The notes: generated by a model not told the origin, from the sequence alone. 64,000 nt of DNA from Charina bottae (GCA_023362775.1 JALMGJ010000003.1:178999725-179063724), one strand, 5' to 3'. Positions 44,405-57,106 are shown, counted from the first letter of the stretch. Made by a program: numbers and translations.

Positions 44405-47149
44405 CCCACTAAAATCTTTTGACAGACTCAAATAAAGTTTTTAGAAGAAATATGGACTTAAAAGAGAATATTCTGTGCTTCAAAACTTATTCCTGATTGG
44501 TTTATATGCATTTGCTACATTACTCTTTCTGACCCAGAACTATAGGCAATACATACTGAACTTTGAACTTCACATTTCACAGAGAGAAAGACTTACAGTG
44601 TCATAAGGCTTAATTTGTCATAAAAATTATTCTTCCAGCTGAAATGCAACTACAAATACTGGACAAGCTTAATTAAGATCAATTAGGCATTACTAAATGC
44701 AGAGAATGTGCAAAAGTACCTGTTCATTTGCCATAGCTGAGTCAAGGTCTTGAAACATATGTAGCAGGCTATAGTTTAACCAAAGGAACAGATATTCTCA
44801 GTGAAAAGAACCACTGATGGTTACAACAATACTAGATAGCCCTTGGAACAGAATTGGAGCTAGTATTTGAACCTGGAAGACATAAACAGACAGTTGTTCT
44901 TTGACTATTTTTACAAGAAGAGAATAATTGATCTTACCAAACCTACTGCTATTAATTGCAAGATGGGGATGCCCTGATGATCATACAGTGATCATAATCA
45001 CAGGGACAGTTCGTACTATTTGCAGAGAAGTGTGTACCTTTACTTGAATTAAACTAGTGCCCACTAGCTACAAGCCAACAGGAAGGTAAAAAGATGGGTT
45101 TAAACCACAAATACATATTTTATATATTTTTACATTACAATTTTAAAAAAATTAAGTAATTTGCTCTAGTGGGTCCTTTTTGAAAAACTGGGAGTCCTAC
45201 CAAATTCAGCTACAGCTAAATTCAGTGTTTTGCAGATGGAAATACTTCCCAGAGTCAAGAGGATCAAATACAACCTGTTAAAGCAATTATTTTATAAGAT
45301 CTATATGATGGAGGCTCCCTGGTTGCCAGAACCTAAGAAGCAATATGGGCTGGTTTACACTGCCATCGTATGGACATGATTTGATGGCATGAATGAACAT
45401 AAACTTGCCTAATAAGGATGGCAAGTGTTCTAAAATTGACTGTTGCCCAATATCATATTATTGGGGCTGGCAGCAGCCATGCAGATTGCACTTCTGAACC
45501 AGGAATGCAAGAGAGCTCATAGGGACTGAGGGTTGTTCATTTGGATGGTTCACCTAGTCTTGTCCTGTTCATGGCTTATATTATTAACACTTGTGGCATT
45601 ACTTCAGTGGAGTTAAGGAACTGCAAGCAGAATATAACCATAGCAAGAGTGCCCCAATTTCCTTGAGATATCTCACAAAAAAGGAGAGGTCATTAAGGAG
45701 TGAATATGTAAACAACCTGTGCTATTTCCCATTCCAGAGGTTAATCAAGATGTTGATAGATTGACTAGCCTTGTTGTGTTGAATATGTATCTGCTCAGAG
45801 TGCGATTAGCATGGACTATAAGCCAAGTAAGTAAACAAATAAATAAGGATGTATTTTTGAAATAGGTTCTCCTCAACCACAGAGATTAGAAACTTAATTC
45901 ATTTAAATGCAGGCCTTGATCACCATCATACCAGCCAATATAACACCTCAAATAGAATTTATGTTCTGCCAAAAGAATAGGGTCAAATATTATTTGAAGT
46001 AGATATATGGCTTAATATATGATATGAGCTATACTTAAGAGAGACTTCAGCCTAAAAGTTGAAATCTTCCAAGATGAGCCAGGAGAAGGAGGTTCCAAAA
46101 ATGCTCTCAAGACCTTCCTTGTCATTTAAGGAAAGAAGTATTTTGGTAGTAGGATGAACAGGACCTCAAAAAAAAATTGTCTTGTGCACCTACTTCAAAC
46201 ACTTCAGACTATGTATTTGACATGTACTATAAAATATCCATGGAATCATTGCAGCCCACTTGCTTGCCCAGTGGAGATACCTGAAAATCAGTGCTGAGAA
46301 TTTTAATTATTTGTTCTTCACTTTTCACAGTTTGTCTCACTTCATCTGATCAAGCCTCTTATTCCAGAATGACTAATTCAGGTTAAAATCCTAGATGGGA
46401 ATGATCTTACTGTTCATTACTCTGATATCCAAAAGTGACACCTTTAATCTCAGAGAGCTGCCATCTCATCTACGCCATCCCCTGCTCCCACTCCAATGGC
46501 TTGGAACGAGATGGGAATTGGATAAGCCTCAGTTGCTTAACATCCCTGCCCCATCGTAGCATAACTACACTCCTTTTAGCATACCCATCTTGTCCTCCAG
46601 TTTTTATTTTATTACTTCCCAATATCTACTGTGTCACTGGGTGCATGTATGGGTTCTGGGGATTTCATTGAAATTCAGCACAAAACAGCATTCCAATTCT
46701 TTCAGTTTATTCAAACTACTAATAAAGCAGAATCAAGAGAACAGCAAAGCACTTTCATTTTCTTAGCCTGAAGCATAGCTAATTACATAGCATACCACAG
46801 TGATTGATTTTTTCCTTCTTCCTGGGTTTAGCTGATAAAACAGGAAAACCATTTGTCTTGCACCAAGAGTTTTTTCTTTTTCTTTTTTTTAGCTTAAAAT
46901 TTCAGCATAAAGTAATTCTAAACCTCTGTGTGTGTATCTGTGCACACGCGCACGCGCACGCAGGTAGGTTGTGTTACCAGATTAACATATGTGTACATTA
47001 CACAATTTTAACTCTACCTCCATCCTAATTCTAGAGTTAAGGAAGGGTTTATGGAGGTGGATGGCAGTATTATTTATTTATCATATGGCAGCACATTATA
47101 CATATTACAAATATATTATATTAAAAGTTGGAAATATAAAAAGTTATAT
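44405..47149. other. Non-coding stretch without recognised genes
   Basis: About 2.7 kb. AAGTAAGTAAACAAATAAATAAG at 45826-45847 may be a LINE tail; an alternating CACGCG run lies at 46940-46962. Short frames have no features. Confidence 0.5.
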
Positions 47150-47480
47150 AGAAAATAAATTCTACATATGAGTATATGCATTAGTCATAGAGCAATTATA
47201 ACTGAAAACAAACATTAAGATTACAAATATAGTCTTTGCAGCATCAGTTGCCATCAGGAAATCAGCAAAGTTCCCATCGTAGGTTCTAGTCTTACATTCT
47301 TGTATTATGTGTTTAACAGTTTGCCTGTCAGCCCCGCAGTCACACCTTGGGTAAGATACTGGGGACAATTGGGGGACAATTGATAGACTGCCTCCACGTG
47401 GTGTCCCCTGGGCCTCCTAAGATTTTTGGGAGTGGCTAAATGGTCTATCACATACAAGGCAGCCAGATAATCCTACGGAT
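47150..47480 (-). mobile_element. 3' fragment of a Jockey-like LINE
   Basis: The minus-strand frame 47162-47368 contains CDCGADRQTVKHIIQECKTR, the same CxCG...QT..HI..EC block as in the LINE at 2290-2345, followed by FADFLMATDAAKT. No RT remains. The sequence is too diverged from the first LINE to be the same subfamily. Confidence 0.5.
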
Positions 47481-48799
47481 CTCCTAGCTAGAGCACATCC
47501 ATCTTTGTCATCTTCACTATGTTACAAGTATATAACAAAGGCTCTTTTCAGGGCCAATTGACAAGAAAACTTGGTGGATGGCAGTGTTTATCTCAGATAA
47601 TCTGGCAGCTGTCCTTTCTCTAGCTCGTAGGCTTCGATCTTCTTCTTTTTCATCATCTCCTGACATCTCCACTATGCCTTCTGCATTGATTTGCTATTGT
47701 CCCTCAATGCTCTTCATCCTCTTTGGTCTTCAGCATGCTTCTTCAGATTGTGCCCAACAATTCTTTTTACCAGTACAATTACCCAGTCCAACTCAGGTTA
47801 ACCTATGAAGGCGTTACTTTAGATTCTCAGCTTCTTGTTATCAGCAAAACTAGCACAAACTCATCCTAAAACATTTGTTGTGCTAGAGCATGGAAGTGAA
47901 AGCTAATTTTCAAATTCTGAAAGCAACCAAAACAGCCTTTCAAGGAATGTTGGACACTATAAAAGGAAGGAAAAAGTATACCTGTTGCTCAATATGTGTG
48001 GTGAAATATTAAACAGTGACAAAGAGAAAATGAATTATTCAACTTCACCTTTGATCTGTCCAATCCAAGAATGGAAATTAGGTACAAGCCCTCTCTTTCT
48101 CTCTCTCGAAAAAAAAATACTGTTGGGAGGTCAGGATTCTGGTTCAAGATAGATTAATTAGTCAAGAAATAATTAGCAACCTTAAATGAGTTCAAGTATT
48201 TAGGGACAGGGGAATTCTATAACTTTGGATGTTGAGAAACATTGATGTATTGTCATACCTTTGTCTATAATCATTGAGAAACTCTGGTAAACTGGTAAAC
48301 TTTCTGGTGAAATTTCAAAGAACTGACCAAATATTTAAGAAATTACAGATCTAACAATCTGACAAATAGATTATACAGGAATTAATCTACAAGATCTCAG
48401 TATAATACCATGAATATTAGATACAGTATGTATTTGTCAAGAATCCGCTGGATCACTCTCCCTCTCTTATGACTGGATTACCAAGTTTGAGGGTATGATT
48501 TATCTTGTTTCAAGTATCTGATTTTATATATGCACTCTCCCATCATAGGATAATCCTGATGGAATTCTTCAATTGCCAGGCAATTCCCTTTTTCCAGTCA
48601 TAGCAAAAGAGATAGGGTAGGTAGGAGCCTATATTATTCCCTTGGTCAGTTTAGGAAAGAAAGAGGATTTTGAGGTAAGACTCTTGCTTTTCCTTTTTAA
48701 TCTAAATGCTGAGGGAGAATAGGTAGACTGTGTTCCAGGCTATTTGAATGCTAAACAGTCCTTGGTTATTCTTTGCATGATATGTAAATAAGGTATATT
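47481..48799. other. Unassigned non-coding stretch
   Basis: No gene or element recognised; a CT-rich run at 48090-48108. Confidence 0.5.
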
Positions 48800-48807
48800 A
48801 ACTAATG

Positions 48808-49308
48808 CAGGGTTGCAACTAGGGGGGGGGAGCGGGGGATGTGCCCCGGGCGCCACACTGGGGTGTGTGTGCCAAAATGCCTTTTTTGATGGCCAGCCCT
48901 GAGGGAGGCCTGCACTCCTGTTGCCACTGCCGCCCACTGAGGCATTGCGCAGCTGGACTCGTCCACTCCCCGGGGCTGGCTGCGGGCTCCGGGGTGGTCA
49001 CAGGGCCATGCCTCCCCAGTGCTGCTCTGTACCATCCTGCTTGGGAGTGCGGTGGTGGGCAGCTTGCTCCACCTGGCCCGGATGGGCAGACGGGAGCGCA
49101 GCGGGTCCTTCCCCCGGAGCCAGGGGCATGCAAGAGATCACAGCCAGGAGCAGGGCGCTTGTCCTGGGGGAGCCCCATGCTGCTTCATGTAGGGGGATCT
49201 GTGTTGGGGTTGCGGGGGGGACTCAACCCTGTGGGGGGGTGCAGAATCCATGGGGGGGCACGGAATCCATGTTTGCCCCAGGTGACACAGACCCTAGCTA
49301 CGGGCCTG
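48808..49308. mobile_element. hAT-type non-autonomous element (501 bp), sibling of 20243-20409
   Basis: Exact 8-bp target duplication AACTAATG at 48800-48807 and 49309-49316. Starts CAGGGTTGCAACTAGGGG, ends CCCTAGCTACGGGCCTG. Shares GATGTGCCCCGGGCGCCAC and CACGGAATCCATGTTTGCCCC with the 167-bp copy. It has about 330 bp of GC-rich interior that the short copy lacks. Open frames here on both strands are compositional. Confidence 0.9.
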
Positions 49309-49316
49309 AACTAATG

Positions 49317-50259
49317 TACAGTATATCTGGTTTCCTGTCATGTAACATCCATATTTTCATTATGGTGTTGGGTATGCTGAATCAGCACATCAAAATTCAT
49401 TGAATCCTATGTTTAAAAGATTAGTTAAAAGCCTGCATAGGGAAAACAAGAACTTTGGGGCTGATAGTTGGATTTATCAAAACTTGGCTGAAAGTCACCA
49501 GCAAGATTGTGCTTCCAATAAGATCCCTAGAGGATAATTTTCCTTCTAATATATAGCTAGCTGTGAGCTTTTCATCCTTTTGTATTGAGTCATAATCATT
49601 CTATAATTAGCTCTACACATTGTGCATAATTAGTTATTCCTGTGGCAGACAGGCATGAAATATATTTCTCTATCCCTTTATTCTTTTGCTAAATTGCCAG
49701 TGGAGATTTTAAAAAATGAATAATGACATTTATACTTATAGCTTCATGTTCTTCATTTCCTTGGTAATTCTCAAGGTGTAGATAAACTGTAACCATGGTA
49801 GCAGCCATTTCATATACCTTTAAAGGAAATGCCATGGACCTTTTCACACCAAGGTAACACATAGCAGAAGTATTGATTGTGTTGTGCATGTCCTATAGAA
49901 AATTGAAAGCCTCTCAACGAAGAATACCAAATGTAGCATATGCCTCAGCTTGGTGCCTTTAGAAATGTAGGATTGCAGTGCTCACAAGCAGTCCAAGACA
50001 CGTACAGGGCAGTCCAGCAAATCTGGAATGTGCTTTCTGTCTTCTCTCAAAGGAATGTCTTTTACTTCCAGGCTTAAGTAATAAACACAGATGATAGTAA
50101 CTATATAGCAGATGGAATCTTGATAACAGTTTCTTTTTAAACTCATGTGCTTACCTGAGAGTTTTTTAAAAAAGTTAGTCTATATGTTATATGATTAATT
50201 TGAGAAGTTTTCAGCTTTGTTTGGTTTTTTTGTAGAAAATGCTCATTCTCTGCCAAGAA
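49317..50259. other. Unassigned non-coding stretch
   Basis: Nothing recognised. Confidence 0.5.
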
Positions 50260-50793
50260 TATTCACTCCTGGATGAAAGAAGCCCCTCATAAGGATTCTT
50301 GGAAGGAAATCTTACCAGGTCCGTTCTGAGCCGGGAATGAAAGTTCTTAGACAATTGCTTGAACAGAGATAATTTTATTTTCCAAGAGCATGTACAGAGT
50401 CTGCTGGTTGGAGGTGGCCACACTTGTATTTCCCCCACAAGCTCTTTATATAGGAGAGCTTGGCTGTTGTTATGTAAGTGTTCCCGCCCTCTAGGAACTT
50501 CTGAGAAAAGTGCAGTTTACCGGAGTTCAGAGAGGAGGCGCTGTGGTCAGGCCCCCTGCTGTTTGTGTTTCCTGTTCTGATAGTCCAGGTTCCCTGCGGG
50601 GCTGTGGCCTTGTCTACTAGCCTGGACTGTTCACCTTGGAAGGAATCTTTTGTTATTTGATTATGGAGATCTGTTTGGCTGTTCACCTGAATGGGCTCTG
50701 CTAAATTCTGTGAAGGAGCAACCCTTTGTTTTCCAAGGTTTCTGATCAAATCTGAAGGGAATCTTTTGTCTAAACAGTTGGGGTTTCCTGTCA
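50260..50793 (-). mobile_element. Candidate solo LTR (minus orientation)
   Basis: Read on the minus strand the block has a TATA box CTATATAAAGAG (about 50443-50455), a poly(A) signal AAAATAAAATT (about 50370-50380) 70 bp downstream, and CCCGGCTCAGAACGGACC as a U5-like end. This order and spacing fit an LTR. Ends, target duplication and family are not established; no internal region is present. Confidence 0.35.
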
Positions 50794-52509
50794 TATTTTA
50801 ATTTTCTGGCATCCTCTTTGTATGAACCCATTCTATTTTGTAACTTTTAACCTTTTACCTTGTTCAAGGGGAAGGCAATATTGGGGGAAGTGTTTTTGGC
50901 GGGAAGTGTCCAGAGGGAGAAGACGTGTTTCGAAAATGGCGCATTTTGAAAATGGCGGTCTGAGAGGGGGGGTTGCATCGAACCCTTCCAATAGGATAGG
51001 TAGGTAGCCTTCGGCTTGTATGCTACCCACATGGCCCACAGAGTCTTGCTTTGCAGGTAGGTGCTCACAATTCTTGCCATCTCCCCCAGTGATGCTGTAT
51101 GAATAGCAGGCATGTGAGTATGTGAGAGAAAGAGAGAGAGAGGGATTGGGAAATGGTCTGGGTGCACACAGACAGCTCCCAACCTCCAAACATTACTGCA
51201 TGTGGCCCTAGGGGCTAAAAAATTAACTACACTGAATATGATTTAGTAGAAGGAGTAATAATTAAAATGGGAGGATGGGAGAGTCTTAGACAATAAGAAC
51301 CCAAAAGTCCAAATTCACCACCTCTCTTGATTAAACCTTATTAGGAAGAGAAGTAACTGATCCTTTGCTGACCATGACAGAGAGGAACATATAAAGAAAT
51401 CAATCAGACACACCTATATGTCCCAATAAATAGGAAGTTTTCAGAAAATGGGAGTTGAGCTTAAAGATGGAGATTATTATTTTTATCTAACCTAACCAAA
51501 CTTTTCTACATCTGCCAATGCATGCTTTTATTTTTACCACACCCATGAAATAAGTTATTTGGAATCCAGTCTTCCTTCCCTCCCCACCCCCCTTCTTGTG
51601 TATCCTGTTGGCAGAGTTTTTATTTTTAAAATGGGTTCCATGAATAGAACCCTTGCTGTAGGAATGAAACAACCCAGATAACATCAGTTCATGCACACCA
51701 TTGATCTAATTTGGACTATGTGTGCTGAAGTCTCTTTGAATGCAAAGGCTCCTAGTTAGATTGGGTTTTTTGTTAGCAAATTTTAATTTCTTTCACAACA
51801 ATTTGGCTTCAATAGTTGGCACTTCTAGTTCAGGTCCTTGATAATGGAGTCACTGCCATAGCCGGGTCTTTGAAATACTAACCATTTTGCTGCTAAGCTG
51901 TCCAAATATTTAAAAACCTTGTATTTTCTTCCACTTGAGGATCTGGGATTTGATATCTTTGATATGCAGAGCTAAAATCTCTGTATAATGGTTATTCCAG
52001 TTAACATTATTATTTTCTCCTTGTGATAATATGTTCAGTATCTAAAAAAGTCAAAATAATTACCTATAATAGCAATACCTTTGACAGCCTGGTAATTCAT
52101 TTATGAAAACTCTATTCAGAAGTCCACCTTCAGTTACATATATTCAGGTTTCACTTACATGAGCACTTGAAAATGCTATCTGATGCTGGTTCACAAAGAG
52201 CTATATATCTTTGTTGGGTTAGAGAAAATTATTTATAATATGGGAAAAGCTTTTTCTCTCAGGGAATTTATACCAGGATAGGTGTTATCTTCTACTGCCC
52301 TCCTTCCTGGTCTTCCTTAGGAGAAGGAACATTGACTATGCAAACATTCCAACATACTCATTTTGAAATAAATTGCCCTGGCCTGATAAATATACAGTAC
52401 AAGTCACAAAACATTTTTCATTAAGAACCTAATTCAGTGCATTTTAAAGAAATGTCTACCGGCTTTAACTGTTGAGATAACACAAAGCACAAAAAGACAA
52501 AATATTTTC
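50794..52509. other. Unassigned non-coding stretch
   Basis: No gene recognised. Two ATGGCG-type motifs at 50934-50960 (AAAATGGCGCATTTTGAAAATGGCGG) and a GA-rich run at 51126-51142. Confidence 0.5.
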
Positions 52510-54372
52510 TGAAAATTCACAGGTCACTTTCCAAGGAAGAAATGGCGGACTGAAGATGGTTCCACTAAAAGCGGTGCTGATGACTATGGTGGAATGAAGA
52601 GCCGGTAAGTACACCAGATCTTCGAAACTTTGGACAATGAGAGAACTTGAGATCACCCACAAATGCTCCAGACAGTTGCTCCTCATGAGGAGACCACAAG
52701 ATAGTGGTCTCCAGCAGGTTTACAGCTCTAGGAAACAAGAGAATAGCCATCTTGCTCAAACTGCAGTTGGCGCCTTTGAAATGTCACTAAGTTTGCATAC
52801 TTCCTTTTCTAATCACTTTCAGAAATTGCTTGTTAATGGCTTTTCAGCTATTAGAAACCTTTGGATCAACAAATTTGAAAGCACTGGGTGAGTTTCCTTC
52901 AATCCTTAGCAAAAGAAAGTTTTAACTACAAGTTTAAGAACTTAAAAAAATTGTAATAAACAGCAAAAAGATGATTAAAACTTTGATTTCAGAAAGTTAC
53001 AAATGGAATAAGGGTCCAGATAAATTATAATTAATTATAAAGAATCCTGTGGAGTCCTTGGTGCTCTCTGAGCCTTGTCATTTTCTTGCAGACATTTCAT
53101 TTCCTGACTAGGCAACATCTTCAGTGCGAAAAGGGAGTGGGACTTACTCTCTGTTTATATACCATGGCTTGTCCTGCTTGTGTTGGTGGAGGTGTTGTTC
53201 TCTCCTTAGGAGTTCCTTGATTGGGCTGTTTGCTGCTTGGTTGATTGACTGAGTTAATAGTTCCTTGATTAGGGTATATTGTGCTGTTTGATTGTTCCTC
53301 TGGTGCTAACCTTGGTGTTAATCTTTGCATATCTGGGTGATGATTGCTCGCAGGGAATTGGTATAAATTGGTATCTCTTCAATTGGTATAAAGAATCCTT
53401 CCCGTGGGAAAATGATTTTGTTTCGAATTTTTAAAAAAACATAGTAAGTTAAGATTTTAAAAATTGGACACTAGAGGCAACTAAAGATTATAATTAAAGG
53501 AGAAGAACACATAAACTCAACTTACAGTTACAGAGTGAAGTAAAATATTCTAACATTGGACATATTGAAGGATATTTTTGAAAATTCGATGCAGAAGTTA
53601 ATATTAATAGTGTCAACAGAGACATCTGCCTCTACGGAGAGACTATGTCTAAAAGATGTTGTGGATGAGGAACAAGTTCTACCTTACAAGATTGAAACTG
53701 AGTTGAAAGTGGATTTACAAATGACAGGCTACAAGAATGACATGGGAAAAGAAAAGAAACCGGCTGATATCTTAATAATGAAAAGGGATATACAAATAAT
53801 AAACCAAGAGAGTGACCTGGATAATTTTCCTATATTGTGTTTACAAAAGAGGCTTGCTAAATAAAAAATTAAAATAAATTAAGTTCTATAACATTATTTA
53901 AATGGACTAAAGATTAAGATTGTTAGAAGTAAAAGGAAGTAATCTAAAGTTGGTTTATTTGATCAAAGTTAAAATAGATACGTTGTTATTTCTGGTAATC
54001 CTTAATGGACTTTTGCTGACACCAGGATTGAAATGACAATGCTTTATGGATTTGTTTATAGATAAGAATGGGATATGGGAAGAAGAGATCATTTGTGGTA
54101 TTTTAAGAGGAGGTGATAAATTACTAAAATTGTTTATACTTGTTGTGATGAAGGTGGGAAGTCACTTCTTTATATATTTCTTTTCTTTTTCTTTTTCTTT
54201 ACTATATTCTTATTTTTCTTTCTTTTCTATTTCTACATTTTCCTTTTCTTTTCTGCACCTTATATTCTTTCTTTTTATTCTTCTATCTTTCTTTTAGTTT
54301 GTATTAGTTTTTTTCCTATTTTAATTATAATCTTTAATAAAATTACTATAAAAAATGAAAATTCACAGGTCA
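52510..54372 (+). mobile_element. L1-style non-autonomous insertion with 17-bp target duplication
   Basis: The 17-mer TGAAAATTCACAGGTCA occurs at 52510-52526 and 54356-54372. Between them 1829 bp begin CTTTCCAAGGAAGAAATGGCGG and end in an A-rich tail after AATAAAATTACTATAAAAAA. Long exact target duplications with an A tail indicate target-primed reverse transcription by L1-type machinery. The ATGGCGG motif 15 bp from the 5' end resembles the YY1 site at the start of mammalian L1. No RT is encoded; a 102-codon frame (53556-53864) is the longest. A pyrimidine-rich run lies at 54176-54300. A Penelope fragment is nested at 53049-53386. Confidence 0.75.
53036..53399 (-). mobile_element. Penelope-like element, 3' fragment, nested, with target duplication
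   Basis: The 13-mer TATAAAGAATCCT occurs at 53036-53048 and 53387-53399. The insert (53049-53386) reads on the minus strand and carries the same Gln/Pro/Thr-rich C-terminal tail (MQRLTPRLAPEEQ to SPTPFSH, 53121-53330) and 3' end as the copy at 7832-8115. GIY-YIG and RT are absent: it is 5'-truncated. Confidence 0.85.
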
Positions 54373-56088
54373 ATCTTAGTCAAGAAAAAATGAATGTAGC
54401 TCCCCCACACACACACATGCCTTCCTTAATAATCAAGAAGAACTGAAATGAAATGAATAGGGCTAGGAAATTTGGGTATAAATGAAGGAAAATAACATTT
54501 CTGAGAACAGAATATTTGTGTATAGTTTAGGAAAATATATTGTTGTATACTGCTTTCAAATTCTTTGGGAGACGTAAGGTCTACAAAATGTGACAGAGTA
54601 TCTATTCGGGGAGATGGGCGGGGATAAATTAAATAAATAAATGTATACAGGGTGAAATGCTGCTCAGTGATGATCAAGCAGATGTTTTGTATGTATAAAC
54701 TCAATCCCTGTCATCAGTAGATAAGCAATGAGAACACCTTTTCCCTTTGATTGCAGAAACAGTAGCTCATTCTGGACTAGATGACAAAAGTCTAGACTTC
54801 CTGTATTGACCTGGAGCTGACTTTACTCTGCTCTATTTGTAGTTATACGGAATAAGTAATGGACAAGCTTTCTCTAGCCTCGTGCCTCCAATTATATTGA
54901 ACTTCAGATTTTATAATCCCCAGCTAGCCAGTATATTTGGGGGATACTCAGTTGGAGAAGGCTAATGAAGAAGGAGTAGGTAGCTTGATGTTGTACTACC
55001 GAAGTGGTGGGAGATGTTGCAAATTCAACATTTTTACCATGGGCCATACTGGCTGGGAATGCTGAAATTGTAGTTCAGCAATATTTGAAAAGGTGTGTGT
55101 TCCCTATCCCTCCACTATACTATTGGAGAAATCCAACACACTTGTCCATGGAGATTTAAAGATTTCAAGTCAGCTATTTGCAATAAAAAATAAAGTGTGA
55201 TGCTATGAAACAGCAGTGCCCATGAGCATCCGCAGGGCATTATGAAAACACGGTCACACTGTAAGCCCTATTCCTGTGGGCATACGTATGATGTAGAGAT
55301 AAAGAGACAAGGATTGTACACAGACTGCACAACGGTTCTTTCATCAGACTGACCTACCTGCCCCCCCCCCCCCAAGGATGCCACCGGTGGTGCCATATGT
55401 AGTATATGCTGTTACTTCTTTCGTTCTTTGGTCTTTGACCAAAAAGCCATTTAATTTTTTTAAAAAAGCTTGGGAATCTATAGCATTTATATTCTTTCTA
55501 AATATCTCAACTGTTAACTTTATACATTTATTTAATGAAAAAGGAAGGGAGGCAAATAGAAGTGAACACGGTCAATTTAAGTGCAGTGATATTTTTCTAA
55601 GAGGTTTGCATTGGAACGATGAGAACAGAGACCAGTGAACTTTTCAAGATCTCATTTTAAATTGAAGAGATAAGATGAGGAATTGAAAGAAATTGGATGT
55701 TATATAATAGCTTTGTTGCTTAATTGAAATGGAATCTTGTTTTACACTTCTCTAATTAGGTGCACTCAAATAAAGTGAATGAAATAACTTTAGGTAATGG
55801 GACAACCTCCATTAATCTGTTTGCTAAAAAAGCTCTTCCTTAAGCAGGATAAACAGCACATTCAACAAATTTTGAATGGTTGATTTTGAGTTGACATAAA
55901 CCTAAAAAATTAAACCAATGCAAAACAAACAACAACAACTTTTTTCCAAAGGCATCTGGATGACATCCTGTCCTCAAGGCTGGATTTTGGAGAAAAAGAG
56001 ATGGTGGTTTTAGAAAGGGAGGATTTTGAATTTGAAGTCCCCTGAGGAAGATATAGATTGGCCAAGTTGTGAAGCAGGTCCTGGAATG
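54373..56088. other. Mostly unassigned; one L2 3' tip
   Basis: An L2 3' tip in plus orientation lies at about 54560-54645 (GGGGAGATGGGCGGGGATAA then AAATAAATAAATG). A poly-C run lies at 55362-55374. Nothing else was recognised. Confidence 0.5.
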
Positions 56089-56167
56089 GTTTAGAGCAGA
56101 GCTTTCCAAACTGTGTGTCGGGACACGTTAGTGTGTCGGCTGCAGTGTCTGGGTGTGTCGCGGCTGC

Positions 56168-56340
56168 TGCTGCCTCCGAGCCCTGCCAGGATTCCACGCA
56201 GGTCCTAGTGCCTGCCTTGTGCCTTGCTGCCTCCAAACCTGCTATGATTCCGCACAGGTCCTAGTGCCTGCCTTGTGCCTTGCTGCCTTCAAACCTGCTG
56301 TGATTCCGCACAAGTCCTAGTGCCTGCCTTGTGCCCTGCT
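56168..56340. repeat. Three tandem copies of a 56-60-bp unit inside the hAT element
   Basis: Units start GCTGCCTCC(G/A)A, contain GATTCC(A/G)C(G)CA and end TCCTAGTGCCTGCCTTGTGCC. Copies 2 and 3 are nearly identical and copy 1 is more diverged. Confidence 0.8.
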
Positions 56341-56383
56341 GTAAGAGTGTGTCACGAAATGATGCATGTCTAAAAAGTGTGTC

Positions 56384-57029
56384 TGTGGGGTGTTGCTGGC
56401 TTTTGGGGTTCCAGGTGCAGATTAATCCAAACAATGTGTTTTAAGGCTAACAATATCTTTATTGGTAGCATAAGGCAATAATGGATGTATAGCGCATTAT
56501 TGCAAAAAGGAAAAAACAAAGCATACGCAGAGTTCCATCAGCAGATGTGAGGAAAGAAAAATCATGGTCTATGCAAAGACCAGGCGTAGTTACAGTTCAG
56601 AAACAAAGTACATGGCAACATGTAGATAGCAGTCAAACAGAAGCATAGAATGAGTGAGTGAGTGAGTGAGTACCCATAGTTCATAGCTGAATTATACACA
56701 CGGTTCAGCATTCTGATTGGCTTATGTGGGCTAGGCCATTTTTCAGCTTAACATTGTAGTAACAGTTGTACTTACTATAAACCGCCATGAGATGGCGGTG
56801 TTGCATATTGGCTTTTCTCCCGGGGAACAGTTCTCATGGAACAAGACTGTTATCACCACATTGTTTTGACTAGAGAAAAGCACATCTGGTGTTTACTTGC
56901 TTTTTGTTATGGGAAACTGCTTACAGCAGAGGAACTTGGAAAATTCCATTTTACAGGCTAGGATTTCACAGTGAAGGAATCCATTCGCTTGAATCCTACA
57001 TAGAATAACTTTAACAAATAAATTTAACA
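56384..57029 (-). repeat. Copia 3' LTR (646 bp)
   Basis: Downstream LTR in coding direction. It retains about 26 bp (CAGAAACAAAGTACATGGCA region, near 56600-56626) that is missing in the other LTR. Contains a GAGT microsatellite at 56651-56670. Confidence 0.93.
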
Positions 57030-57038
57030 CCCCTTCCG
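57030..57038 (-). promoter_or_regulatory. Copia polypurine tract
   Basis: On the minus strand CCGGAAGGGG directly precedes the 3' LTR (TGTTAAATTT). Polypurine tracts prime plus-strand DNA synthesis in LTR elements. Confidence 0.75.
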
Positions 57039-57106
57039 GATGGATTTCAAAATGCTTTGGGCAGTGAAAACTGTCATTTTACAAGCACACAGAGAAACAA
57101 ATGATT

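Noticed and set aside
48819..49403. Several GC-rich frames on both strands
   Set aside because: They fall within the 501-bp hAT element and overlap each other on both strands; compositional.
50375..50794. 139-codon frame on the minus strand
   Set aside because: Coincides with the LTR-like block and shows no protein features.
56165..56340. CRISPR-like array of repeats and spacers
   Set aside because: The three units are contiguous tandem copies without unique spacers, in vertebrate DNA inside a hAT element.
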